DNA of 64,000 nt from Sycon ciliatum (Eukaryota; Porifera; Calcarea; Leucosolenida; Sycettidae). The notes under the pieces were generated by a model. The model was not told the origin of the DNA, did not search any database, and saw only the letters and a program-made list of their open reading frames with translations. The stretch lies in the NCBI RefSeq assembly GCF_964019385.1, contig NC_088655.1:25569977-25633976 (forward strand), in the 5' to 3' direction. The translations under genes and the position numbers were made by a program. Of this stretch, positions 32,062-43,606 are shown piece by piece; position 1 is the first letter of the stretch, and every line of letters starts with the position of its first letter.

Positions 32062-33242
32062 CCCAAGTGACGTGTGAAAAAGGTAAGCAATCCCTGTCAC
32101 GGTCCATTGGAAACGTGCTCCTATGTCTTTCTAGTACATTCAACATGCTCGGAACGCACGTGCGTTTGGAGCCGAGAGACTTTCTGAGTCTCACTCCCTC
32201 GTGCACAGCCTGGTTTCCACTTGGTTGCGAGTTGTTGTTTCTCACCAGTCTGTCTGCACATTAAGCAATCCCAGTAGTAAAACAGTACATGAGTGTACAC
32301 TGCTGACAGTCGAGAGGCTGGACGGTGTCGGGGATTGCAATAACTGTCTTTTTCCGGCAAAAAGATTCATAGGGCTGGCCGTGTAAGCGGCATTTTGACA
32401 TGTTGCTTCTTGGAGACTATTCTGTTCTTCTGTCTGATAGCATTGTTGTCTCCTTGAAAATCGCTCATACGTATGTGTATAATTTATTATCGCATAGAGG
32501 GTCAAGCCTTTGGCTTTGTGCGGTATCCCTGGTAACAGGGCATGCCTGAAATTGTCGTCTCAGTTGTCAGTGAATGGGATTTTCGGTCTTTCACCACTTT
32601 GCTGGTGAGCTGATCTCCTCACCTCCCACCGCTTTGGGAGCTGCACCTGCGCCTTGACCCTTGAAGGGTGGTGGCGTTCCTACGGATGCGGAAAACTCGG
32701 CCTCTAGCCGAGTCTGACTCGAACCGTGAATTATAAAAAAGAAATTTGCCATGCAGTGTACAGTATACATTGTTGTGTTGTTCACTTCATGGCTGTCCCG
32801 CTCTAATACTCACTACAATGGGGGCGACTGAAATCCGACCCCAGCTCGGTGCACTCACATTGATTCCAAAAACAAACCAGCACACGTTTCTACACTGCCA
32901 AGAGACCGCTACTGTGTGTTCAAAAGTATTGACCTCTGGTTTCAAATAAGAACCTTAGGCCAGCATTTATACCTCATAATCTGTGATCATTTTGTGCATA
33001 ACAATTTTCCGAAAATGGACGTGTGTTATCCAATCGTCTAGAAAGTTAGTAGGTTTCAAATTAAAATATAAGTAACACTGGGAGAGCTGCCTGAGCAATA
33101 TCCCGAAGAAATTTTTGAAAAACTCCAACCGAATTTGAATTATGTGAAAAAGTCTAGAGATCTATATTCTTGAAACGCACTATAGAATCGGCGCCGCGCT
33201 CGATCACGAAAGTCAGGGGTCGGATTTCAGTTGCCATCACTG
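32062..33242 (+). other. Region without recognised genes
   Basis: No gene or clear repeat. A short GC-rich segment (32600-32710) is open on the - strand but unsupported. No canonical polyadenylation signal is seen soon after the CARD-like stop. Confidence 0.4.
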
Positions 33243-33536
33243 TACAGTGAAACCTGATTTAAGCGACCACCCCACGGTACCACGTTGCAAGCACCACACG
33301 GTGCAAGCACCACCCCATGGTACCACGGTGCAAGCACCACCCCACGGTACCACGGTGCAAGCACCATCCCACGGTACCACGGTACCACGGTGCAAGCAAA
33401 AGCGGTCGTTAAAGCCAGGTGGTCGTTAGAACCAGGTCCAACAGGTTCAGTGTAGATCTGTCGGTGCATGGAAAAACGGTCGTTAAGAGCAGGTGGTGGC
33501 TAAAACCAGAGGTCGCTTACACCAGGTTTTACTGTA
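33243..33536. mobile_element. pogo/Tigger-like MITE with an internal minisatellite
   Basis: TA-flanked. Ends CAGTGAAACCTGATTTAAGC and inverted GCTTACACCAGGTTTTACTG. The interior holds three to four irregular repeats of a word containing CCACGGTACCACGGTGCAAG (33273-33400). Confidence 0.75.
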
Positions 33537-33609
33537 CATGCAATACACAAAGTGTCTGTAGTCTTTGCTGCAAACACTGCTCAATACCTCAAAAGGGGCA
33601 GAGCTTACC

Positions 33610-33763
33610 ACACAGGGCAGAACAACAGAGACCAAAAATCCTTCTCGTGATTCCGAGTTTCGTGTTTCAAAAAACACTCATCAGACGAATGATGAGTGTT
33701 TTCTGAAACACGAAAATCGGAATCACGAGAAGGATTTTTGGTCTCTGTTGTTCTGCCCTGTGT
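33610..33763. repeat. Near-perfect 73-bp-stem hairpin
   Basis: The left arm from 33610 (CACAGGGCAGAACAACAGAG...) is matched by the reverse complement ending at 33763 with about two mismatches and a loop of a few bases around ACGAATGAT. No target duplication recognised. It may be a foldback MITE or the source of a double-stranded transcript. Confidence 0.75.
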
Positions 33764-35085
33764 ACGTGTAGTACAAGTAGTTATTACTGCGTCTTGTTGT
33801 TTTCTTGTGTGTGGACACAGGATGATGGTGATGATGATGGTGATGGTGGCCATGATTGATCAATACTGGATCGCGGCGAGAATTTGTTCTGTCTGTCTCT
33901 CTCTCTTCCTGTGAGTCCTTCTGTCTGTCTGCCGGTACATCTTTCTGTCCGTTTTTCTGGTTCACCTCAGACTCTAGACTGAGCTCTCTCCTTCACTTTC
34001 TCTCGCTCTCGCTTGCTCTCGCTCTCACCTAGTCTCCCGCTCCCACTCACTCATTTAGTCGCGATATTCTTCATTTGCCTGCTGCATTCGCTGTCGTAAG
34101 CACTACTTCCTTTGAGTATGCCTTTCTTCTTCTTCTTCTTCTCGGCCTTTCAATTGCTACATGACTCGCTAGAGACTGCTCTCCCTTAGCTTTGACTTAG
34201 CTCCTTTTATTGGTACATGATCACAAAGTATTTTTTTTCACTCCTTAGCAGTGCAGCACCATGGGCCCCGCGTGCTGGGGCAAAGTTGCACGGAACCAGA
34301 ATGCTGGATTTCCCCGCGCGTGCCCTTCGCTCCGTGCACAGTACCTGACCCATGTGTAGAGTCTAGATAGATTGTCTGAGTTGTGTTGAATTGTCATTCA
34401 ATTTCTTTTTATTCTCAAAAACATTATACATATATCTCTACATTCTATCTCTGTGACTTAGAACCTCGCTTTAGGTCCGTATTTGACTATTTGAGCTTAG
34501 ACACTGCTGGAAAAGCAGTGCACTAGTCCGACGTCATCATGTCGAATAGCGGAACATGTTGTAAAAATTCTTTCCGGTTGAACCGGTATACCCATAGAAT
34601 TATCAGCTTCTGCGCGGCCTCATTTCTGCCTATCCTTTTTCACTTTGGCTACCCTTTTTCACTTTTTTGCAATGCTTTTTCAAATGGCAACTTCTTTAAT
34701 TTTTCTAAGGAAGTGCAATTTTCACAGCAGCCATTTTCACAAATAATTGCTGTTGCCGGTTGAACCGGTATGCGTAATCACATTCTGCTCGTCTTTTATT
34801 CCTGCATTTGCTTTTCATTTTTACTGTCTCTTTGCCTTCGTACTTCTATTTTCAAAGCACCTTTTTATTTCATTTTTCAAGGCACCGCAATTTCCAAAGC
34901 AGCCATTTATATAAATGATTTCTACTTTCCTAAAGCACTGCCACCTGGTATTTTCAAACTGCAAATCTCTCGCCCTAGATTCATTCACCTTGGGGAAAGG
35001 AGGGGGTATGACTCTCTCGTTTTCACGTGGACATTGAGATTGTTACAGTGGCCTGCATGTGCTGTTCTTTTGCGCACGACACACA
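33764..35085. other. Low-complexity and unassigned region
   Basis: Contains a GATGATGGT microsatellite (33810-33850), TCT-rich tracts (33890-34040 and 34125-34145) and a direct repeat of GGTTGAACCGGTAT (34567 and 34758). No gene supported. Confidence 0.45.
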
Positions 35086-38000
35086 GTGACCCGGTTGAGA
35101 GGGTGTGTGTACAGCATGGTGATTAGTGACCCGGTTGAGAGGGTGTGTGTACAGCATGGTGATTAGTGACCCGGTTGAGAGGGTGTGTGTACAGCATGGT
35201 GATTAGTGACCCGGTTGAGAGGGTGTGTGTACAGCATGGTGATTAGTGACCCGGTTGAGAGGGTGTGTGTACTGTACAGCATGGTGATTAGTGACCCGGT
35301 TGAGAGGGTGTGTGTACAGCATGGTGATTAGTGACCCGGTTGAGAGGGTGTGTGTACAGCATGGTGATTAGTGACCTGGTTGAGAGGGTGTGTGTACAGC
35401 ATGGTGATTAGTGACCCGGTTGAGAGGGTGTGTGTACAGCATGGTGATTAGTGACCTGGTTGAGAGGGTGTGTGTACAGCATGGTGATTAGTGACCTGGT
35501 TGAGAGGGTGTGTGTACAGCATGGTGATTAGTGACCTGGTTGAGAGGGTGTGTGTACAGCATGGTGATTAGTGACCTGGTTGAGAGGGTGTGTGTACAGC
35601 ATGGTGATTAGTGACCTGGTTGAGAGGGTGTGTGTACAGCATGGTGATTAGTGACCTGGTTGAGAGGGTGTGTGTACAGCATGGTGATTAGTGACCTGGT
35701 TGAGAGGGTGTGTGTACAGCATGGTGATTAGTGACCCGGTTGAGAGGGTGTGTGTACAGCATGGTGATTAGTGACCCGGTTGAGAGGGTGTGTGTACAGC
35801 ATGGTGATTAGTGACCCGGTTGAGAGGGTGTGTGTACAGCATGGTGATTAGTGACCCGGTTGAGAGGGTGTGTGTACAGCATGGTGATTAGTGACCCGGT
35901 TGAGAGGGTGTGTGTACAGCATGGTGATTAGTGACCCGGTTGAGAGGGTGTGTGTACAGCATGGTGATTAGTGACCCGGTTGAGAGGGTGTGTGTACAGC
36001 ATGGTGATTAGTGACCCGGTGTGTACAGCATGGTGACTAGTGACCCGGTTGAGACGGTGTGTGTACAGCATGGTGATTAGTGACCTGGTTGAGAGGGTGT
36101 GTGTACAGCATGGTGATTAGTGACCCGGTTGAGAGGGTGTGTGTACAGCATGGTGATTAGTGACCTGGTTGAGAGGGTGTGTGTACAGCATGGTGATTAG
36201 TGACCCGGTTGAGAGGGTGTGTGTACAGCATGGTGATTAGTGACCTGGTTGAGAGGGTGTGTGTACAGCATGGTGATTAGTGACCCGGTTGAGAGGGTGT
36301 GTGTACAGCATGGGGATTAGTGACCTGGTTGAGAGGGTGTGTGTACAGCATGGTGATTAGTGACCTGGTTGAGAGGGTGTGTGTACAGCATGGTGATTAG
36401 TGACCCAGTTGAGAGGGTGTGTGTACAGCATGGTGATTAGTGACCCGGTTGAGAGGGTGTGTGTACAGCATGGTGATTAGTGACCCGGTTGAGAGGGTGT
36501 GTGTACAGCATGGTGATTAGTGACCTGGTTGAGAGGGTGTGTGTACAGCATGGTGATTAGTGACCCGGTTGAGAGGGTGTGTGTACAGCATGGTGATTAG
36601 TGACCCGGTTGAGAGGGTGTGTGTACAGCATGGTGACTAGTGACCCGGTTGAGAGGGTGTGTGTACAGCATGGTGATTAGTGACCCGGTTGAGACGGTGT
36701 GTGTACAGCATGGTGATTAGTGACCCGGTTGAGAGGGTGTGTGTACAGCATGGTGATTAGTGACCCGGTTGAGAGGGTGTGTGTACAGCATGGTGATTAG
36801 TGACCCGGTTGAGATGGTGTGTGTACAGCATGGTGATTAGTGACCTGGTTGAGAGGGTGTGTGTACAGCATGGTGATTAGTGACCCGGTTGAGAGGGTGT
36901 GTGTACAGCATGGTGATTAGTGACCCGGTTGAGAGGGTGTGTGTACAGCATGGTGATTAGTGACCTGGTTGAGAGGGTGTGTGTACAGCATGGTGATTAG
37001 TGAATTGGTTGAGAGAGTGTGTGTGCAGCATGGTGATTAGTGACCCGGTTGAGAGGGTGTGTGTTGCAACATGGTGATTAGTGACCTGGTTGAGAGGGTG
37101 TGTGTCCAGCATGGTGATTAGTGACCCGGTTGAGAGGGTGTGTGTACAGCATGGTGATTAGTGACCTGGTTGAGAGGGTGTGTGTACAGCATGGTGATTA
37201 GTGACCTGGTTGAGAGGGTGTGTGTACAGCATGGTGATTAGTGACCTGGTTGAGAGGGTGTGTGTACAGCATGGTGATTAGTGACCCGGTTGAGAGGGTG
37301 TGTGTACAGCATGGTGATTAGTGACCCGGTTGAGAGGGTGTGTGTACAGCATGGTGACTAGTGACCCGGTTGAGAGGGTGTGTGTACAGCATGGTGATTA
37401 GTGACCCGGTTGAGACGGTGTGTGTACAGCATGGTGATTAGTGACCCGGTTGAGAGGGTGTGTGTACAGCATGGTGATTAGTGACCCGGTTGAGAGGGTG
37501 TGTGTACAGCATGGTGATTAGTGACCCGGTTGAGATGGTGTGTGTACAGCATGGTGATTAGTGACCTGGTTGAGAGGGTGTGTGTACAGCATGGTGATTA
37601 GTGACCCGGTTGAGAGGGTGTGTGTACAGCATGGTGATTAGTGACCTGGTTGAGAGGGTGTGTGTACAGTATGGTGATTAGTGACCCGGTTGAGAGGGTG
37701 TGTGTACAGCATGGTGATTAGTGACCCGGTTGAGAGGGTGTGTGTACAGCATGGTGATTAGTGACCTGGTTGAGAGGGTGTGTGTACAGCATGGTGATTA
37801 GTGAATTGGTTGAGAGAGTGTGTGTGCAGCATGGTGATTAGTGACCCGGTTGAGAGGGTGTGTGTTGCAACATGGTGATTAGTGACCTGGTTGAGAGGGT
37901 GTGTGTCCAGCATGGTGATTAGTGACCCGGTTGAGAGGGTGTGTGTACAGCATGGTGATTAGTGACCTGGTTGAGAGGGTGTGTGTACAGCATGGTGATT

Positions 38001-38190
38001 AGTGACCTGGTTGAGAGGGTGTGTGTACAGCATGGTGATTAGTGACCTGGTTGAGAGGGTGTGTGTACAGCATGGTGATTAGTGACCCGGTTGAGAGGGT
38101 GTGTGTACAGCATGGTGATTAGTGACCCAGTTGAGAGGGTGTGTGTACAGCATGGTGATTAGTGACCTGGTTGAGAGGGTGTGTGTACAG
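35086..38190. repeat. 40-bp satellite array, about 78 monomers
   Basis: Head-to-tail monomers of 40 bp starting GTGACCCGGTTGAGAGGG. The main variant is GACC[C/T]GG. Rarer monomers (GAATTGG, GTTGCAACATGG, TGTCCAGC, GAGACGG, GAGATGG) recur in the same order about 720-801 bp apart (for example GAATTGG at 37003 and 37804), showing a higher-order duplication of 18-20 monomers. Stop codons interrupt frames. Non-coding. Confidence 0.95.
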
Positions 38191-38564
38191 TAGTTGCCAC
38201 GAACTGGGAATCCGGCCACAACGCCTGCACAAATACATACGATGACATAACAAAGCCCTAAAAAATATTATAATAAAAAATTACTAAACAGCAATAGCAG
38301 CCTCTGAAACCGCCAGCGTGGCGGGAGGCTCTTGTTGATCCATTCTTTGTTGATATTTTCCAAATAATGTTCTAGACCCTCTAAGGCACATTATACATGA
38401 CCTTAGGAGGGCAAAGGAAATGTGGCACCTGACAAATGCCATGACATGTGAATATGGTTCATTACGTCTGTCAGCCAGCAGCGATGCGATTCTCTTATAC
38501 AGGCTGGTTGCCGAACGCCCAAAACCACCTGACGCCGTCATGACCACCGGGGCAAACGACGCAC
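38191..38564. other. Region between satellite and MITE
   Basis: A 99-codon open frame on the - strand (38284-38583) has no recognisable motif and overlaps the MITE. No gene called. Confidence 0.4.
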
Positions 38565-38926
38565 TAGAGAGGTTAAGTTTCACGTAAAATTCTTACGTCC
38601 GTGCACTTTTACGTCAAAAGTAAAAAAACTCACGTAAAATTTGACGTGTTTTACGTGAGTTGACTGTCCGCACGTAAGTTCATGACGTGGGTTTTTGGAA
38701 GTTTCGCTTGGTTATCCCGATCGAATTTGTGTGAGTTTCCGGAGTTTTATCGAGTTGTATCGAGTTTGTTGGAAAATTTGATATTTGTGCGAACTAAACC
38801 TGAATCCTGCCAGGCAAAATTTCACGTCACGTCGCACGTGTAACTTAACCTCTAAAAACTACACGTAACGGGAGATTTGCACCGCGTTTTGAAAAAGGGC
38901 AAAAAACGTGCAACTTAACCTCTCTA
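38565..38926. mobile_element. TA-flanked MITE with GAGAGGTTAAGTT ends
   Basis: Ends GAGAGGTTAAGTTTCACGT and inverted CGTGCAACTTAACCTCTC, flanked by TA (358 bp inside). The interior is rich in the word CACGTAA and its inverse. Confidence 0.75.
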
Positions 38927-39101
38927 GTCTCGACATGCATACCCGTAAAATCTCGCCAGAACGCCCCGTCTCTCCTATCCGCCCCTCCCTGACTTCTTGT
39001 CAGGGACGTGATTGATTGTATCCTCGTACGATCATATGACTCTGTCACAGCCTGTGATACCGTACTGTACTGCAGACGCGTGCTCGACCCCATTGGAAAT
39101 T

Positions 39102-39920
39102 ATAGCAATAAAACTGCTTTAAATATGGCAGCTTTCTAAAAAAAGTTGTTGTGTTCTAGTCCTGGGTCGACCGGTCCTTTATCAAATTGCTTCCAAATTG
39201 CCTTGGACTCATGGTAAAGAGGCTACGAGGGTAGCCCTTTCCCAAAGGTGCTCCTTTAATTCGCACTTAGTGCTTTTCGCGTCCCTCAAAATATGCTGAA
39301 AAAGTGCTCTTTTTTCAGTGAAAACAGGCAAAAAAGTGCTCTTTTTCAGTGAAGCATATAGCCATGCAACATGTTCAGATATGAACCCAAGCTGAGAAAT
39401 GAATACGAACTCTTCCATTTATGGGTCCACGAAAGGCAAAACAGGAAGTAAAGTTAAAAAACAAACCACTTTTTACAGCATTGTGTACAAGCTTCACCAA
39501 CTAATTACTTGTTGCCCCCAAAAAGCGGCGTTCCAAGGCCCATGGAGCACTCGGAAACTGTGATGGCATGCATGAGCAAACAGATTTTAGCACTTTATCA
39601 GCTAAAAAAGCTCAAAAAAGGGCGATATTCACCAAAAACGCAATAAAGGGCGAAAGAAACGGGCTTTTCCAAAAAGGGCGAAAAAAGGGCGAGCACCTTT
39701 GGGAAAGGGCTATACGAGGGGGAAAGGTCTTCTCGCTTTTCATCCTGTGTGGGATTATTGTGAGGTTTTGTGTGAAATTTTCGGCAATCACATTTCGTTA
39801 ATTTCTTACTTTTTAGACAGGCCAGTTTGGAAGCAATTTTATAAAGGACCGGTCGACCCAGGACTAGAACACAATACCTTTTTTTTAGAAAGCTGCCATA
39901 AAGCAGTTTTTATTGCTAAA
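39102..39920. repeat. Nested foldback element
   Basis: The outer arms (39102-39205 and about 39825-39920) pair around the words CCTGGGTCGACCGGTCC and AAGCTGCC. Inner arms pair at 39228-39260 (TAGCCCTTTCCCAAAGGTGC) and 39685-39715. A third copy of the inner word (GCCCTTTCCCAAACGTGCTC) is at 40116. No coding frame supported. Confidence 0.7.
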
Positions 39921-41141
39921 TTTCTTGTTTTTTATGTCACCAATCGACGAATGCCCTAGATGATGGCCTCTACATCATATCAATACCGTATTATACGCAT
40001 TGATAATCATGCAAGCCTTTTCTTGCAGAAAATGGCACTTGCATAATCATGTTCTTGTGCATTGGAAACATGTGGGTAGTGGTGGTGATACTTTTTTTAT
40101 ACGCTGGTCATGCTGTTAGCCCTTTCCCAAACGTGCTCGCCCTTTTTTTTGTGTCGCAGATGTTTTTGTTGATCCTGTGTTCATAATTGTAGTCATGGGT
40201 TTGTCGTGATAAGGTCATCGGATCTTCCCAAGTTGTACAATGTACTGTTGAGATACCGAATTCAAATAAATCAATACCATACCATCCCATACCATATTGC
40301 ACTGAAATCGTAATCATGTTAACGTCGATACAGCTCTTGGAAGTAGTTCAATGACTTCAAAGTGTTAGTCCACGATTGTCTAAAAACAACACAGCAAAGG
40401 AGGAAAAATAAACATGTTACGATGTATTAACATGTAGACAAATACATTGTTGAGCCAGACACTTCGTCCCAACAACTACACTGATCCTGAGGATATACAT
40501 GTAAGGGGCAAGGATATTATGGTTGGAGGTACTGAGAGATAAACAAGGCACTAATAAATTTCCATAACCTTGAACCTTCCAAGTTGGAAGGCTGTCGGTT
40601 AGCGCTACGGAGATGTGTTGAAGCTAGGTGTCAGGACGTCGAATGTCTCAGTACTCTGTCAGTTTTGTGCCTAGTTGTTGCACTTTCTGACTGTATATTG
40701 TATCTAGTTACAGTGGTGGAGAGTTACTCTTAACTCGTTCCATATGTCCTTTTCCTTTCTACTTTTAATAAAGTGTTCTACATATTTTGGTGAGTATGAA
40801 TGATATACAGTCGAACCTCCGAGTTTAGCCTAGGACGAACACCAAGGGACCGATGGTATTTTGTTCTGTGAGTTTGTCTTAACCCTATTTTATAACCAAT
40901 GAATGCAATTATTTCTCCAATAGATACCAGTAGATTTCTTCTACAGCGAAAGGTTCTAAGCCAGACCGACTCATTGACTCGCCTCGTATGAAACAAATGA
41001 GTCACTGAATCCTTCTTTAGCAACATGACAGCAACTGAAACAGCAGCAGAGGAAGTACGATTCATGTACAGCTAGGGTCAGGCAGATTCTGCCAGCAGAA
41101 AAATTGGCAGAATTCGGTACTTTTTCTGGTAAGTTTCATGC
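39921..41141. other. Region with scattered repeat fragments
   Basis: 40570-40700 carries a fragment (CTTCCAAGTTGGAAGG, then GAATGTCTCAGTACTC and TCAGTTTTGTGC) also present in the R2 and 55726-55960 repeats. A pogo-like end CAGTCGAACCTCCGAGTTTA stands at 40808 without a partner. No gene. Confidence 0.45.
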
Positions 41142-41509
41142 ATGTTGGCAAGAGTCCATAAACAAGAGTATGCAACTGTGATCTCTTTTCTATGGGCCAG
41201 ATGCGCAGCGCGCTGCCTTCATTACATCATTCAGCTGCAGTCCGCGCACTGCGGAAAATCAAACACCGCACTTTCCCTCTGGTTGGAAATGAACTTTTGT
41301 ACGCAACTGGAGTTCACGCGCCAGACTTCAGAGATCGCGTAGGTACTGGAACGAATCGAGCAAAAACGGATGGGCTCGTACGAGAAATTGTGAGTTTGAA
41401 TGCATGCTTTCAGAGCGTGATGAAGGCAAGTTACGTAATGAAGGCAGCGCGCCGCGCACTGGGCCATAACCACAGTTGCATACTCTTGTTTATGCACTCT
41501 TGATGTTGG
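41142..41509. mobile_element. TIR element of the CAAGAGT family, 7-bp target duplication
   Basis: The element is 41149-41502. TIRs are CAAGAGTCCATAAACAAGAG and the inverse CTCTTGTTTATGCACTCTTG. ATGTTGG stands on both sides (41142-41148 and 41503-41509). The interior is non-coding. Confidence 0.8.
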
Positions 41510-41789
41510 GTATGTGGATGAAAAAATGGAGCAGAATTCGAGGAATTGCCCGCCATAAGGTTTGTATGGTTCTGCCAATTTCACTGCTTTTCGAGCAGAA
41601 TCTGCCACCTTTTCGAGCAGAATCCGCCGGTCCCTATGTACAGCACATTCTTGCACGTACTACAAACAGATTGCAGATTGTAATTCTTGCTTTACCGGCA
41701 CACAATTTTATTTGGGGCAGTGCAGTCTCGGCGCTACTCACAATCAAACAGCCCAGACTCGAGTAAACAAATCCAATCGTACGAGCTCT

Positions 41790-43226
41790 GCTTCTTAGCC
41801 GGTGTGCAACCTGGGGCATGGAAACTTGCCCATGTAGTCCCAGTTCACAAGCGGTCCTCCAGATCTTTGGCATCTAACTACCGACCAATATCACTGCTAA
41901 CGATCATGTCGAAAGTCATGGAGGGCATTGTAAACACGCCACTGGTCAACTATCTAGAGAAGCATGAGGTGTTGCCAAACAGCCAGTTTGGATTCCGACG
42001 TGGTAGAGGAACCGCAGATATCTTAACGGCTCTCCAACATGAATGGGTCCACACCATAAGTACTGGCGGTTGTGTCCAGGTCCTCGCCGTGGATATTGCC
42101 GGTGCGTTTGACCGGGTATCGCACACAGGAGTGCTGTACAAACTTACATAGCAAAGCAGGCCGGCGTCGACGGACGCCTGCTTGTATGGCTACAGGACTA
42201 CCTCACCAACCGAAACATCCGCGTTGTGGTTGGAGGCCAGACGTCAGATGCTCAACCCATCCAGGCTGGTGTCCCCCAAGGCAGCATCCTAGGACCCAGC
42301 CTCCTCCTTCTATACACCTCTGACATTGAACAATGTTTAACTCCAGGAACGCAGTTGAGCAGCTTTGCAGACGACACCACACTCTACAGCTTAGTACAGC
42401 CAACTGACGATCTCCAACAGTCCACTGCCTCCCTCCAAGGGTCCCTCAACAGTCTTGAGGAGTGGGGCCGCAGGTGGCGTATCTGTTTTGAGCCAGCCAA
42501 GACACAGCGCATGACTCTACATCGCAAGCACGTTCCCCCCTGCACTCCACCGGTCACCTTTGGAGGGGAAGCACTCCAGGAGACAGATACCCTGAAGCTG
42601 CTGGGAGTCATGCTCGACCCTACTCTCTCCTACAGAGCGCACACTCGCAGTGTTGCACTGCGCGCCTCCCAAAGGCTGGGTTTCCTACGAAAGGCAGCAC
42701 CCATCCTGGACGACCATGGTCGAGTGACGGTCTACAAGGGATTCGTGCGACCCCTACTTGAATATGCCCCACTGGTCTGGTCGAGCGCAGCCGCAACTAA
42801 CATGGCCCAGCTGGACAAGGTTCAGCAACGTGCCCTGCATTTCCTGGGACCTGGAGCCATCCTCCAAAGTCTTCAGCTTTGTCGGATGGTGGCAGCCCTG
42901 TCATACTTGTTCAAGCTGCACTACATTCCAGGGCCTCCCCAGGTAAAGGCCATGCTGCCACCAACCAAGCCCCCTGCCGTAGCTAGCATGTGCACACGGC
43001 AAAAACGTCAGACGCACCATGCCTTCCAGCTGAAGTGGACACCCCCTCCACAGCCCCTGACTACCTCCTGCGATCCTTCCCCTTCTTCGCCATCACACCC
43101 TGGATCAACCTGCCTGCGGACCTCCTGCTTCACGAACCTCATTCAAGACGCCACCAAACCTTCAAGGTCAACGTATGTAAGGATCTAATCCGAAAGAGAT
43201 GGCTGTGGTCCACACAGTACCTGTGA
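41790..43226 (+). pseudogene. Non-LTR reverse transcriptase relic, two frameshifts
   Basis: The order of motifs is WKLAHVVPVHKR, NYRPISLL, GFRRGRGTADIL, VDIAGAFDRVSH, GVPQGSILGPSLLLLYTSDI and FADDTTLY, then a thumb-like region and a C-terminal piece (FFAITPWINLPADLL). This is the RT of a Jockey/CR1-type LINE. The frame shifts near 42145 and again near 43000, so no full protein is made. The endonuclease is missing. The active-site aspartates are still present. Confidence 0.85.
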
Positions 43227-43606
43227 CGATGATATTGAGACCCATTTAGTATTTACCTCTCTACTAGTCTCTAGTCTCTACTAGTACTTGCTTGTTATGA
43301 TTATTGTTCTCTTTCTTCTTTGTTCCCTTCTGGTTTAGTCATTACACGTATTTATATTATTTGGAGCAATACTAGCGCCCCTTTCTCGCACCAAATTATT
43401 ATTTTTGCTACTTGACCATGCAACCCCCCTCTTTTTTTCGATGCCAGGTTGCAACGCTAACGCCGAGACCCCTGGTCGGTCGAGTTGCTCCCTGTACATC
43501 GGCACGTCGTCCCTACATCCCCTGTGTCTTGTCTTGTGTTTGTCTCCACATGTCTCTTTGTAGGGTTGTGTTCCCAATAAATAAATTAATTCATTAAAAA
43601 AATAGA
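41790..43606 (+). mobile_element. 5'-truncated LINE with a poly(A)-like tail
   Basis: A reverse-transcriptase relic is followed by about 380 nt of 3' sequence ending in an A-rich tail (AATAAATAAATTAATTCATT then A run, 43577-43602). It is unrelated in sequence to the LINE in U1/U2. Confidence 0.8.

Noticed and set aside
35086-38190. CRISPR-like regular repeat
   Set aside because: No spacers: the 40-bp monomers are directly adjacent. The sequence is animal DNA.
38284-38583. 99-codon frame on the - strand
   Set aside because: Overlaps the MITE edge and has no recognisable motif or splice context.
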